From NCBI GenBank assembly GCA_910586205.1, contig CAJUGD010000004.1, positions 109,758 through 173,757 on the forward strand: DNA of 64,000 nucleotides, read 5' to 3'. Positions 8,182-16,158 of the stretch are shown here, piece after piece. Source of the DNA: an uncultured Lachnospiraceae bacterium (GTDB lineage Bacteria; Bacillota; Clostridia; Lachnospirales; Lachnospiraceae). The position numbers and the translations under genes were made by a program. A model generated the notes under the pieces. It ran no database searches. It saw only the letters and a list, made by a program, of their open reading frames with translations, and was not told the DNA's origin. Numbering within the stretch: the stretch's first letter is position 1; each line of letters begins with the position of its first letter.

Positions 8182-8215
8182 GTTCCTATTCACTGTAATT
8201 TTGGTGAATAGGAAC
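8182..8215. promoter_or_regulatory. Long inverted repeat upstream of dctP, possible operator
   Basis: GTTCCTATTCAC and GTGAATAGGAAC are perfect 12-base inverted arms separated by 10 bases, in the gap between the divergent regulator and dctP. There is no T-run on the plus strand after it (A-run instead), so a dct terminator is unlikely. It could be the operator for the AraC-family protein or an mRNA hairpin. Confidence 0.5.
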
Positions 8216-8323
8216 AAAAAAACGCTCTGTTTCTGCCGAAAAGAATAAAAATTGTCCGATACTTTAGGGATCTGTTTTTTCTGTGCAGAAAAGGGTAGAT
8301 TTAGAAAGAGAGGAGAAGCAGAT

Positions 8324-9361
8324 ATGAGAGGACTTTACAGGGCGCTGGCTATTTCCTTTGGCACAGTGCTCATGGCATCAGTTCTTACCGGGTGCGGAGG
8401 CAGCTCTGACGGCAAAAGGATTGTCCGGATCGGACACAATCAGGCGACAGATCATCCTACCCATGTGGCGCTTCTGGAATTTGAGAGCTATGTGGAGAGC
8501 AAGCTGGGAGATCGCTACAATGTGGAAGTGTATCCAAGTGAACTTTTAGGATCTCAGACCGATATGGTACAGCTTACCCAGACGGGAGCTATCGATTTCT
8601 GTGTGGCGAGTAATTCTATTTTAGAGACCTTTTCGGACAATTACACGCTTTTTAACATGCCGTATTTATTTGCATCAGCAGAAGCTTACCATGCCTCTAT
8701 GGATGATCCTGCAATTACCGGGCCGATCTTTGATTCTACGAAAAAGGCCGGGTTTGAGGCTGTTACCTGGATTGACGCAGGAACCAGGAACTTTTATACG
8801 GTTTCCACCCCTATTAATTCTCCGGCAGATTTAAAAGGCTTGAAAATCCGTGTACAGCAGTCTCCCACCAATGTGGAGATGATGAGGCTTTTGGGCGGTT
8901 CTGCCACTCCTATGGGTTTTGGCGAGGTGTACACAGCGCTTCAGTCTAAGATCATTGACGGTGCGGAGAACAACGAAATGGCATTGACTTCTAATGGCCA
9001 TGGTGATGTGTGTAAGTATTATTCTTATGATATGCATCAGATGATTCCGGATATTTTAATCGGGAATTGTGCTTTTATGGACGGTCTTTCTCCGGAAGAC
9101 CGGGCAGTGTTTGAGGAAGGCTTTCAGGTGGTGAACCAGGTGGAACGTGCGGAGTGGACAAAAGCAGTGGAAGCGGCAAAGGACAAGGCTGAGAATGAGC
9201 AGGGTGTCCAATTCCTTTATCCTGACACAGCCCCATTCCAGGAGATCTGCATTCCCATGCATCAGTCTGTGCTGGGACAGTATCCGGATCTGAAGCCTTT
9301 TTATGAAGCCATTCAGGTACATAACCAGACTTTCTCGTCGGAAGGAGGTACAGGACAATGA
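8324..9361 (+). CDS. dctP: TRAP transporter solute-binding lipoprotein (DctP family)
   Basis: This is the extracytoplasmic receptor of a tripartite ATP-independent (Na+ or H+ driven) sugar-acid transporter. The start at 8324 is set by AGGAG at 8311-8315. A lipoprotein signal ends in the lipobox SVLTGC at about residue 24. The mature protein has DctP features: IRIGHNQATDHPTHVAL near the N-terminus, LGSQTDMVQLTQTGAIDF, and the substrate-carboxylate-binding arginine region LKGLKIRVQQSPT. Length is 345 residues. Its neighbours uxuA and uxuB suggest hexuronate or fructuronate/mannonate-type substrates. It overlaps dctQ by 4 bases. Confidence 0.93.
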   Translation: MRGLYRALAISFGTVLMASVLTGCGGSSDGKRIVRIGHNQATDHPTHVALLEFESYVESKLGDRYNVEVYPSELLGSQTDMVQLTQTGAIDFCVASNSILETFSDNYTLFNMPYLFASAEAYHASMDDPAITGPIFDSTKKAGFEAVTWIDAGTRNFYTVSTPINSPADLKGLKIRVQQSPTNVEMMRLLGGSATPMGFGEVYTALQSKIIDGAENNEMALTSNGHGDVCKYYSYDMHQMIPDILIGNCAFMDGLSPEDRAVFEEGFQVVNQVERAEWTKAVEAAKDKAENEQGVQFLYPDTAPFQEICIPMHQSVLGQYPDLKPFYEAIQVHNQTFSSEGGTGQ

Positions 9362-9837
9362 ATAAACTTCGTGATCTTTTGACACAGCTTTTAAATGTGC
9401 TGGCCGGGGCAAGTTTTCTTGTGATGGTAATCCTGACCTGCTGGCAGGTATTGACCCGCTATGTTCTGAACAATCCGTCTTCCTGGTCAGAGGAGCTGGT
9501 ATCCTATATGTTTGCCTGGATGAGCCTTTTGGGAGCCTCTCTTGTGACTGCGGAGAGAGGTCATATGAATATTCCTATTGTGGTGGAAAAATGCAGTCCC
9601 GGACTGCAGAAGATTTTGCTTTGCCTGGCTGAGCTGATTGGATTTTTGTTTTCCGCAGTCATACTGGCTTATGGCGGATTTCAGATTGCCAACCTGGCAA
9701 TGGGACAGATGACCTCCTCTTTGGGAGTTCCCATTGGGGTATTTTATGTGGTTCTTCCCCTGTGCGGTATTTTGAATATGGTGTATACAGTGCTGAATAT
9801 AGCAGATATTATGAAAAAGAAGGAGGGGACAGCGTAA
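9358..9837 (+). CDS. dctQ: TRAP transporter small permease (DctQ family)
   Basis: This 159-residue membrane protein has four hydrophobic helices and the DctQ signature SWSEELVSYMFAWMSLLGASL. It forms the transport complex with the large permease that follows immediately. Its start overlaps the dctP stop (ATGA) and the dctM ATG follows its stop directly, so the three genes form one operon. Confidence 0.94.
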   Translation: MNKLRDLLTQLLNVLAGASFLVMVILTCWQVLTRYVLNNPSSWSEELVSYMFAWMSLLGASLVTAERGHMNIPIVVEKCSPGLQKILLCLAELIGFLFSAVILAYGGFQIANLAMGQMTSSLGVPIGVFYVVLPLCGILNMVYTVLNIADIMKKKEGTA

Positions 9838-11139
9838 ATGGCAATTCAATCTTTATTTTTGATCTTATTTGTATTGTTAGTGCTGCTGGTGTTGGGAGTT
9901 CCCATTTCTTATTCCATCGGAATCTCCTCCCTGGTGGTGATCCTGCAGACGGTTCCCCTGGATGTGTCAGTGGTGACGGCAGCCCAGAGAACGTTTGTGG
10001 GTATGAGTAAATTCAGCCTGACTGCTATTCCTTTTTTCATCCTGGCAGGGAATCTGATGAACCAGGGCGGTATTGCCAAACGGCTGGTGGATTTTGTGAT
10101 GGCTATTCTGGGAAAGCTTCCAGGTGCGCTTTTAGTGACCAATGCAGGTGCGAATGCCTTGTTCGGCGCTATTTCCGGTTCTGCTTCCGCGGCTGCGGCT
10201 GCAGTGGGAAGCATGGTAAAGGAAGGAGAGGAAAGGCAGGGATATGACAGAGGGCTTTGTGCGGCCACTAATGGCGCTTCCGCGCCGTCCGGCCTTTTGA
10301 TTCCTCCGTCCAATGCTTTAATCACTTATTCATTGGCTTCCGGAGGCACGTCAGTGGCAGCTTTGTTCCTGGCTGGTTATGTGCCGGGAATCTTGTGGGC
10401 CGTGTGCTGTATGATTGTGGGGGTAATTCTGGCAACGCGCAAGGGGTATGGCGGAAGTGAGGGAAAATACGACTGGAAGAATCTTGGAGTATGCACCATG
10501 CGGGCCATTCCGGCTCTGTCTCTGATTGTGGTGGTAATCGGCGGAATCGTGGGCGGTATTTTCACTGCCACGGAAGGGTCAGCCATTGCCGTGGTTTATG
10601 CGCTTGTGCTGGGGATTTTTTACCGGAATATTACAGTAAAGTCTTTTTGGAAGATTGTAGTGGACAGCGCCAAAATGAGCGGTATGGTAGTATTTTTGAT
10701 TGGTGTATCCAATATTCTTGGCTGGGTTATGGCATTTTTGCAGATTCCCCAGGCAGTGTCTGCGGCATTGCTGGGATTGACTGACAATTACTTTATAATC
10801 CTGCTGATCATGAATGTAATTTTGCTGATTGCAGGAACCTTTATGGATGTAACACCGGCGATTTTGATATTTACTCCCTTGTTTCTTCCCATCGTGAAAA
10901 GTTTTGGCATGAACCCTATTCATTTTGGGCTGATCTTGGTGTATAATCTTTGTATCGGAAACATCACCCCGCCTGTGGGGAATACCTTGTTTGTGGCAAT
11001 CAAGGTGGGAGACAGTACCCTGGCCAAGACCATACCCTATATGGTCTGGTATTATATAGCCATTCTGATCGGATTAATGCTTGTGACTTATGTGCCGTTT
11101 TTGAGTATGGGGCTTCCGATGATGGCTGGGCTGGCGTAG
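9838..11139 (+). CDS. dctM: TRAP transporter large permease (DctM family)
   Basis: The 433-residue protein has about twelve hydrophobic segments. Typical DctM motifs are present: LGVPISYSIG, TAIPFFILAGNLMNQGGIAKRLVDF, GAISGSASAAAAAVGSMV, IPPSNALITYSLASGGTSVAALFLAGY and NITPPVGNTLFVA. It is the ion-coupled translocation subunit of the transporter. The downstream uxuA starts 68 bases later. Confidence 0.96.
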   Translation: MAIQSLFLILFVLLVLLVLGVPISYSIGISSLVVILQTVPLDVSVVTAAQRTFVGMSKFSLTAIPFFILAGNLMNQGGIAKRLVDFVMAILGKLPGALLVTNAGANALFGAISGSASAAAAAVGSMVKEGEERQGYDRGLCAATNGASAPSGLLIPPSNALITYSLASGGTSVAALFLAGYVPGILWAVCCMIVGVILATRKGYGGSEGKYDWKNLGVCTMRAIPALSLIVVVIGGIVGGIFTATEGSAIAVVYALVLGIFYRNITVKSFWKIVVDSAKMSGMVVFLIGVSNILGWVMAFLQIPQAVSAALLGLTDNYFIILLIMNVILLIAGTFMDVTPAILIFTPLFLPIVKSFGMNPIHFGLILVYNLCIGNITPPVGNTLFVAIKVGDSTLAKTIPYMVWYYIAILIGLMLVTYVPFLSMGLPMMAGLA

Positions 11140-11207
11140 TGGGAAGATTTGGCATAATGGGAACCCCCGCATAATGGGAAAGATGTAAAAAGAAAGGAGA
11201 ATTTATT

Positions 11208-12272
11208 ATGCAGATGACGTTTCGTTGGTACGGCGAAGGCAATGACAGCATTACGCCGCAGCAGATTAAGCAGATTCCGGGTGTGACCGGGCTTGTGTGG
11301 GCTTTGCACCATAAGCAGGCCGGCGAGGTATGGACTGTGGAGGAGATTGAGGAAGCCCGCAAGCAGATTGAGGGAGCAGGTTTTAATATGGATGTGGTGG
11401 AGAGCGTGAATGTCCATGATGATATTAAGATCGGGCTGCCTACCAGAGACCAGTACATCGAGAATTATAAGGAGACTTTAAGAAATCTGGCCAAGTTTGG
11501 AGTGAAGGTGGTTACTTACAACTTTATGCCGATTTTTGACTGGACCCGCACGGATTTGTTCCATCCGATGGAGGACGGATCTACGGCTCTGTTTTATGAG
11601 AAGTCCAAAATCCAGGATGATTATAAGGAGATGGCCAAGTACATTCTGGAGAATCTGCACGGAATGACCTTCCCGGGCTGGGAGCCGGAAAGGATGGCTC
11701 AGCTGGACGAGCTTTTTGAGAAATACCGTCCTGTTACCAAGGAGAAGCTTTGGGAGAATCTGAAATATTTCCTGGAAGCAGTGATGCCTACCTGCCATGA
11801 GACCGGAATTAAGCTGGCCATTCATCAGGATGATCCGCCGTGGGATATTTTCGGTCTGCCCCGTCTTTTGGTAGACAAAGAGTCCATCGGACATTTTCTG
11901 TCCATGGTGGATGATGACCACAACTGCCTGTGTCTGTGCTCCGGCTCTTTAGGAGCGAATCCGAAGAATAATGTGGCGGATATTATTCGTACCTACTGTG
12001 ACAGAATCGCATTTGCCCATATCCGGAATGTAAAACATTTCCCCAACGGAGACTTTACAGAGGCTTCTCATCGGGACTGCGACGGAGATACAGGAATCCT
12101 GGATATTATGAAGGCTTATCATGACTGCGGCTATGAGGGATATGTAAGGCCGGATCACGGAAGGCATCTGTGGGGTGAGGAGTGCCGCCCGGGTTATGGA
12201 TTGTATGACCGTGCTTTGGGAATTATGTATCTGTGGGGCTGCTGGGATATGCTGGAGAAGACGGATAAATAA
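11208..12272 (+). CDS. uxuA: Mannonate dehydratase
   Basis: It converts D-mannonate to 2-keto-3-deoxy-gluconate in glucuronate catabolism. The 354-residue length and the N-terminus MQMTFRWYGEGNDSITPQQIKQIPGVTGLVWALH are typical of UxuA. Metal-ligand residues lie in AIHQDDPPWDIFGLPRLL, CLCSGSLGANP, AFAHIRNVKHF and YVRPDHGRHLWGE. It lies between the TRAP transporter and uxuB. No uxaC (glucuronate isomerase) is present in this window. Confidence 0.96.
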   Translation: MQMTFRWYGEGNDSITPQQIKQIPGVTGLVWALHHKQAGEVWTVEEIEEARKQIEGAGFNMDVVESVNVHDDIKIGLPTRDQYIENYKETLRNLAKFGVKVVTYNFMPIFDWTRTDLFHPMEDGSTALFYEKSKIQDDYKEMAKYILENLHGMTFPGWEPERMAQLDELFEKYRPVTKEKLWENLKYFLEAVMPTCHETGIKLAIHQDDPPWDIFGLPRLLVDKESIGHFLSMVDDDHNCLCLCSGSLGANPKNNVADIIRTYCDRIAFAHIRNVKHFPNGDFTEASHRDCDGDTGILDIMKAYHDCGYEGYVRPDHGRHLWGEECRPGYGLYDRALGIMYLWGCWDMLEKTDK

Positions 12273-12288
12273 AACTGCGTCTGCAGGG

Positions 12289-12322
12289 CTGAGGCGGCCA
12301 TTAGAAAAAACGGCTGCCTCAG
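12289..12322 (+). other. Intercistronic hairpin between uxuA and uxuB
   Basis: CTGAGGCGGCC pairs with GGCTGCCTCAG across a 12-base A-rich loop. There is no T-run. It is more likely an mRNA-stability or processing element than a terminator. Confidence 0.5.
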
Positions 12323-12389
12323 AACAAAGGAGAAAAGCTTTTCGGATAAAAAGGGTGATTGTTTGAAACAATCGAAAGGAGACAAAGGT

Positions 12390-13976
12390 TTGGAACTTTC
12401 ATTAAAGTCAATTCAAAATAAGGAAAACTGGGCAGGGTATCATCTTCCGGAGTATGACCCGGTAAAGATTGCAGAGAATACGGCACAGAGACCTCAGTGG
12501 ATGCATTTTGGATCCGGTAATATTTTCCGTATCTTTCCGGCTGTTATCTGCCAGCGGCTGATCGAGCGGGGGGATATGGACACAGGAATCGTGTGCTGTG
12601 AGGGATATGATGATGAGATTATCACCAAATGCTTCCGGCCCTACGACAATCTGACTATTGGGGTAACATTAAATCCGGACGGAAAACTGGATAAAGAGAT
12701 TGTGGCATCCATGGCAGACAGTCTGACCATGCTTTATGATAAGGAGCAGGTGGAAGGGGTGATGAAGGAACCCAGCCTGCAGATGGTATCCTTTACGATC
12801 ACAGAAAAAGGATATTCTTTGAGAAATGCAGAGCACGAGCTGGTTCCGGCAGTTTTGGCGGATATGGAGGCAGGGCCAAAGGACTGCAAGACCTTTATGG
12901 CGCAGCTTACGGCAATGTGCATTGAGCGGGGACGGTCATGCGGAAAACCTCTTTCCCTGGTCAGCATGGACAACTGTTCTCATAACGGGGAGAAGCTGCA
13001 GGCAGCAGTGATGGAGATTGCCAAGGCATGGCTGGATAAGGAGAAGATTTCCCAGGATGATTATGAGTACCTGGAGAAACAGATCGCGTTCCCCTGGAGC
13101 ATGATTGATAAGATCACACCTCGTCCTCATCCGGTGGTAGAGGAGCAGCTTCTTGCAGACGGAGTAGAGGGAGTCAGCCCATTTGTCACCTCTAAGCATA
13201 CGTATGTAGCTCCCTTTGTCAATGCGGAGAAGCCGGAGTATCTGGTGATTGAGGATCAGTTCCCCAACGGCAGGCCGCCTTTGGAGAAAGCAGGCGTGAT
13301 TATTACCAGCCGGGATATTGTCAATAAGGTGGAGAAGATGAAGGTGTGTACCTGCTTAAATCCGCTTCATACCTGCCTGGCAGTTTACGGATGTATTTTG
13401 GGATATACCTCGATTGCAGAGGAAATGAAGGATCCCCAGCTTAGCCGGTTTATTGACCGTATGAGCCATGAGGAGGGAATGCCTTTTGTGGTGGATCCAG
13501 GTGTGATTGATCCAAAGAAATTTTTGGATGAAGTGTTAAAGGAGCGGTTCCCCAATCCGTTTATGCCAGATACACCCCAGCGGATTGCCACGGATACGTC
13601 TCAGAAGCTTTCGATCCGGTTTGGCGAGACGATCAAGGCTTATATAGCTTCTAAAGATCGGGAAGCCTCAGAGCTGAAGCTGATTCCGTTAGTACAGGCA
13701 GGATGGCTGCGTTATCTGATCGGTGTAAACGATGCAGGGGAAGCTTTCGAGATTAGCCCGGATCCGCTGCTTCCGGCAATGAAGGAGCGTTTGGCAGGAA
13801 TGGAGCTTGGAAAGACTGTGGACAGGGAGCAGCTTCGCCCGGTTCTCTCTGATACAACTATTTTCGGCGTGGATCTGTATGAGTGCGGTTTGGCGGAAAA
13901 GGTGATCGGATATTTTGAGGAAATGATGACCGGACCCGGGGCAGTGAGAAAGACCTTAGAGAAGTATGTGGGATAA
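12390..13976 (+). CDS. uxuB: Fructuronate reductase / mannitol dehydrogenase family protein
   Basis: This NAD-dependent polyol-dehydrogenase-family enzyme reduces D-fructuronate to D-mannonate, the step before UxuA. I place the start at TTG 12390 (MELSLKSIQNKENWAGYHLPEYD). AAGGAG at 12376-12381 is correctly spaced for it and the N-terminus matches the family; an upstream TTG at 12363 would add 9 residues. Length is 528 aa. MHFGSGNIFRIFPA is the nucleotide-binding region and SMDNCSHNGEKL, PWSMIDKITPRPHP and CLNPLHTCLAVYGC are family motifs. A strong terminator follows. Confidence 0.92.
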   Translation: MELSLKSIQNKENWAGYHLPEYDPVKIAENTAQRPQWMHFGSGNIFRIFPAVICQRLIERGDMDTGIVCCEGYDDEIITKCFRPYDNLTIGVTLNPDGKLDKEIVASMADSLTMLYDKEQVEGVMKEPSLQMVSFTITEKGYSLRNAEHELVPAVLADMEAGPKDCKTFMAQLTAMCIERGRSCGKPLSLVSMDNCSHNGEKLQAAVMEIAKAWLDKEKISQDDYEYLEKQIAFPWSMIDKITPRPHPVVEEQLLADGVEGVSPFVTSKHTYVAPFVNAEKPEYLVIEDQFPNGRPPLEKAGVIITSRDIVNKVEKMKVCTCLNPLHTCLAVYGCILGYTSIAEEMKDPQLSRFIDRMSHEEGMPFVVDPGVIDPKKFLDEVLKERFPNPFMPDTPQRIATDTSQKLSIRFGETIKAYIASKDREASELKLIPLVQAGWLRYLIGVNDAGEAFEISPDPLLPAMKERLAGMELGKTVDREQLRPVLSDTTIFGVDLYECGLAEKVIGYFEEMMTGPGAVRKTLEKYVG

Positions 13977-14004
13977 AAGAGTGAGGCATATCTGAAAGAA
14001 CAGA

Positions 14005-14047
14005 GCCAGTCAACACAGATGCTATATCTGGTTGGCTGGCTTTTTTT
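14005..14047 (+). terminator. Rho-independent terminator after uxuB
   Basis: GCCAGTCAAC pairs with GTTGGCTGGC (one mismatch), followed immediately by TTTTTTT. It ends the TRAP-uxuAB operon. Confidence 0.88.
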
Positions 14048-14272
14048 GTGAAACATTATCATTATGTGTTTGCGGCAGGAATGGTGTTATTATATTACGC
14101 TTTTCCGAAAAAATTCAGGTGGATAGCGCTTTTTGTTTTTCCGTAGATTGTGTGCAGGAACAGCTTCGGAATATGGGATTGCAGGCGGATTGGAGCGATG
14201 CATACCGAAAGAGCTATTATGCCGTTTTAGAGGGAGGACAGGTGAAGGAAGAAAGGATGGCAGGGGAAAAGC

Positions 14273-14436
14273 TAGAGCGTGTCTGAAAATTGCTTTCCGT
14301 CAGATGTGCGTCACAATTTGTGGGAGATTTGACCCGAATGAGGGAGGCGTAGTGGGCTACGTTGACCGAATGAGAGCCAAATATACCGCAAAGTGGGGCG
14401 TGCATCTGGCGGGAATGAATTTTCAGACACGCTCTA
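14273..14436. mobile_element. MITE-like palindromic element, copy 1
   Basis: The element is 164 bp with perfect terminal inverted repeats TAGAGCGTGTCTGAAAATT, flanked by TA on both sides. The two halves are similar along their whole length, so it folds into one long imperfect hairpin with CGTAG/CTACG at the apex. It has no transposase. A copy of the same length lies at 61400-61563. TA duplication within CTAG suggests mobilisation by an IS630/Tc1-mariner-type transposase; that is inference. Confidence 0.85.
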
Positions 14437-14583
14437 GTACTACAGCGAACACAATCTGCTCTGTATTTTTCTAAAAAGTATTTCAGGCAGATTTTCCAAT
14501 AAAGCAACTGGTATTCTCCCATATCATATAGTTGATTTTGCTCGTAATATACAGATAAATTTAAAGTGTTCGCTGTAGTACTA
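14435..14583. mobile_element. Second MITE-like element, different family, abutting copy 1
   Basis: The arms CTAGTACTACAGCGAACAC and its reverse complement enclose about 147 bp (right arm ends near 14586). The element is AT-rich and non-coding, and it is inserted exactly at the right-hand TA of the first element. It shares the TA/CTAG target but not the arm sequence. No second copy is in the window. Confidence 0.8.
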
Positions 14584-14857
14584 GAGCGAATGGGATCCTT
14601 TCGCGGCGGAAGGGTTCTGTACAGGATTGTCAGTGCAGGGGCAGAGTGCGGAAATGACTGCTCTATACAGATTAATGGAGGGGAGAAAGCGAAAAAGCAG
14701 CGAGGGCTGAATCTGGTGATTTATAACCATGAATTGAGAAGCGTGGTAGATTCGGTGTGCTTTGATACTTATGTGCCAGAGCTGACTGCCAGCCGGTAGA
14801 AAGCGGAAAGGGCGGCAGCAAAAGGCGGAATAACCCCTGCTGCCACAACAAATGTGA

Positions 14858-14886
14858 TTGTCCTATGGGAGAAAATACGATATAAT
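14858..14886 (+). promoter_or_regulatory. Sigma-A promoter for the 14979 gene
   Basis: TTGTCC at 14858-14863 and TATAAT at 14881-14886 are spaced by 17 bases, about 90 bases upstream of the ATG at 14979. Confidence 0.65.
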
Positions 14887-14978
14887 GAGAAGGATAAAAT
14901 TTTTAAAAATATTGTATTCTCAGTGGACAGGGGCTTATGGCCTTGTTCGCTGCCAGGTACCAACAGGAGGGAGAAACG

Positions 14979-15713
14979 ATGGTATTTGAACCGCAGGAAA
15001 GTCTGAAAAGGAAAATGGCAAAGAACGGCAGTGTGCTTCAGTATATGCACAGTGTGGCGGGAGCAGGCAAGGGGCTGATTGTTATGGGGGTTATGCTGAT
15101 TGGGATCGGCGTGATGCTGGCTGCCGCATTGTTTAATATAATGGGGGCAGACAGAGCTATAGTGATGGCATCCGTTATCGTGGTTCCCAGTATTCTGCTG
15201 ATTGTGCTGGGGATTTTTATGCAGAAGAAAAGGGAAAGTGCATGGGTGTCGTCTTATATGAAGAACACGGACATGAAGGAGAAGGATTTACATCAGATCG
15301 ACCAGGAGTTTAAGCAGCCGGGAACCATCTTATTGTCCTTGGACAATGGGAAGGACGCCAACAGTCTGAAAAGAATGGGGTTTGTTACAGCGAATTATGT
15401 GAAGCTTCCAGGGGTAAAGCCTAGTATATTCCGGTTAGAAGATATTGTGGCCTGTCTTTACACGAAAAAAATGCTCTGTGCGGACGGAGGATATGAAGAT
15501 GCTCTGATTGCGTATCCGCTGCATGGAGACTGGGTCTATTGCTGGACCAGCCCTCCGGAGAAGGCCAGCTTAGAGATTGTAAAAGCAATCGGGGAACGCA
15601 ACCCAAGGATTATAACGGATCATCATTTTACCTACGAAGGGAAAGAGTATGATGCGGTCAGCGGGATGGATGCGGTAAAAGAGCTTTGCAAGCGGGTTTA
15701 TGGGAAACAGTAG
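14979..15713 (+). CDS. Uncharacterised membrane protein with two TM helices
   Basis: I do not recognise a named family. The start at 14979 is supported by GGAGG at 14967-14971. The 244-residue protein has a short cytoplasmic N-terminus, two adjacent hydrophobic helices at about residues 32-80 (GLIVMGVMLIGIGVMLAAALF; AIVMASVIVVPSILLIVLGIF) and then a soluble domain of about 160 residues. That domain contains VACLYTKKMLCADGGYEDALIAYPL and a C-terminal DHHFTYEGKEYDAVSGMDAV. No catalytic motif is evident. It has its own promoter and precedes another small membrane protein. Confidence 0.75.
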   Translation: MVFEPQESLKRKMAKNGSVLQYMHSVAGAGKGLIVMGVMLIGIGVMLAAALFNIMGADRAIVMASVIVVPSILLIVLGIFMQKKRESAWVSSYMKNTDMKEKDLHQIDQEFKQPGTILLSLDNGKDANSLKRMGFVTANYVKLPGVKPSIFRLEDIVACLYTKKMLCADGGYEDALIAYPLHGDWVYCWTSPPEKASLEIVKAIGERNPRIITDHHFTYEGKEYDAVSGMDAVKELCKRVYGKQ

Positions 15714-15761
15714 GGAAAGCATGAAGCATACACAGAATGGGGAAATAGGGGGAATGTGAAA

Positions 15762-16115
15762 ATGACGGAGATAAAATGTCCTTCCTGTGGAGGAAAGCTG
15801 GAGATTGATCCTAAAAATCCAAATATAGAGATATGCTGCCAATGTAATAAGAAATATGCGATCCAATGGATCCATTCCCCGTCAACCGGAAAGGAAAAGC
15901 TGGATTTAAGGTTTGTGCCGGAAAGAATGGATTATCAGCCTTTTCAAAAAAAGGAACCGAAAAAATCAGGATGGGAGCCTTATGGCTGGAAACGGGGCGT
16001 TGCCCTGGTGATTTTATTTTTTGTGCTGATGGGGATTATGTATGGCCCGAAGGTTTATCAGCGTTATCAGATGGATCATGGGGGGATTGTCACAGAGAGC
16101 CAGGATCAGCCATAG
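15762..16115 (+). CDS. Small zinc-ribbon membrane protein
   Basis: The 117-residue protein begins with a zinc ribbon (CPSCGG...ICCQCNKKY, residues 6-27) and has one TM helix near residues 80-97 (GVALVILFFVLMGIMYG). The AGGGGG site favours ATG 15762 over a GTG six bases upstream. It is in the same direction as the 14979 gene, 48 bases later, so the two may be an operon. Function is unknown; a sensing or membrane-adaptor role is only a guess. Confidence 0.7.
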   Translation: MTEIKCPSCGGKLEIDPKNPNIEICCQCNKKYAIQWIHSPSTGKEKLDLRFVPERMDYQPFQKKEPKKSGWEPYGWKRGVALVILFFVLMGIMYGPKVYQRYQMDHGGIVTESQDQP

Positions 16116-16127
16116 AACTGACAGTTA

Positions 16128-16158
16128 AGAGCCGGTATAATGCCGGCTCTTTGTTTTT
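16128..16158. terminator. Bidirectional-type terminator between the zinc-ribbon and MATE genes
   Basis: AGAGCCGG pairs with CCGGCTCT, followed by TTGTTTTTA on the plus strand. It lies between two convergent genes and overlaps the MATE stop codon. Confidence 0.8.

Larger units (their letters stand above)
14146..14799 (+). pseudogene. C-terminal remnant of a surface protein with an ILEI-like domain, split by two MITEs
   Basis: Before the insertions the frame reads EQLRNMGLQADWSDAYRKSYYAVLEGG...GEKLE. After them it continues ERMGSFRGGRVLYRIVSAG...RGLNLVIYNHELRSVVDSV and stops at 14799. Deleting both TA-flanked elements restores one continuous frame (KLERMGS). The C-terminal part resembles the interleukin-like EMT inducer (ILEI) domain found at the end of some clostridial glycan-related membrane proteins. 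Upstream, in another frame, 14048-14143 encodes a hydrophobic segment (AAGMVLLYYAFPKKFRWIALF) that may be an N-terminal fragment of a membrane acyltransferase-like protein. Most of the gene is lost. Domain recognition is from memory. Confidence 0.5.

Noticed and set aside
8252..8323. Upstream N-terminal extension of the TRAP binding protein from a TTG
   Set aside because: The signal peptide and a well-spaced AGGAG favour ATG 8324.
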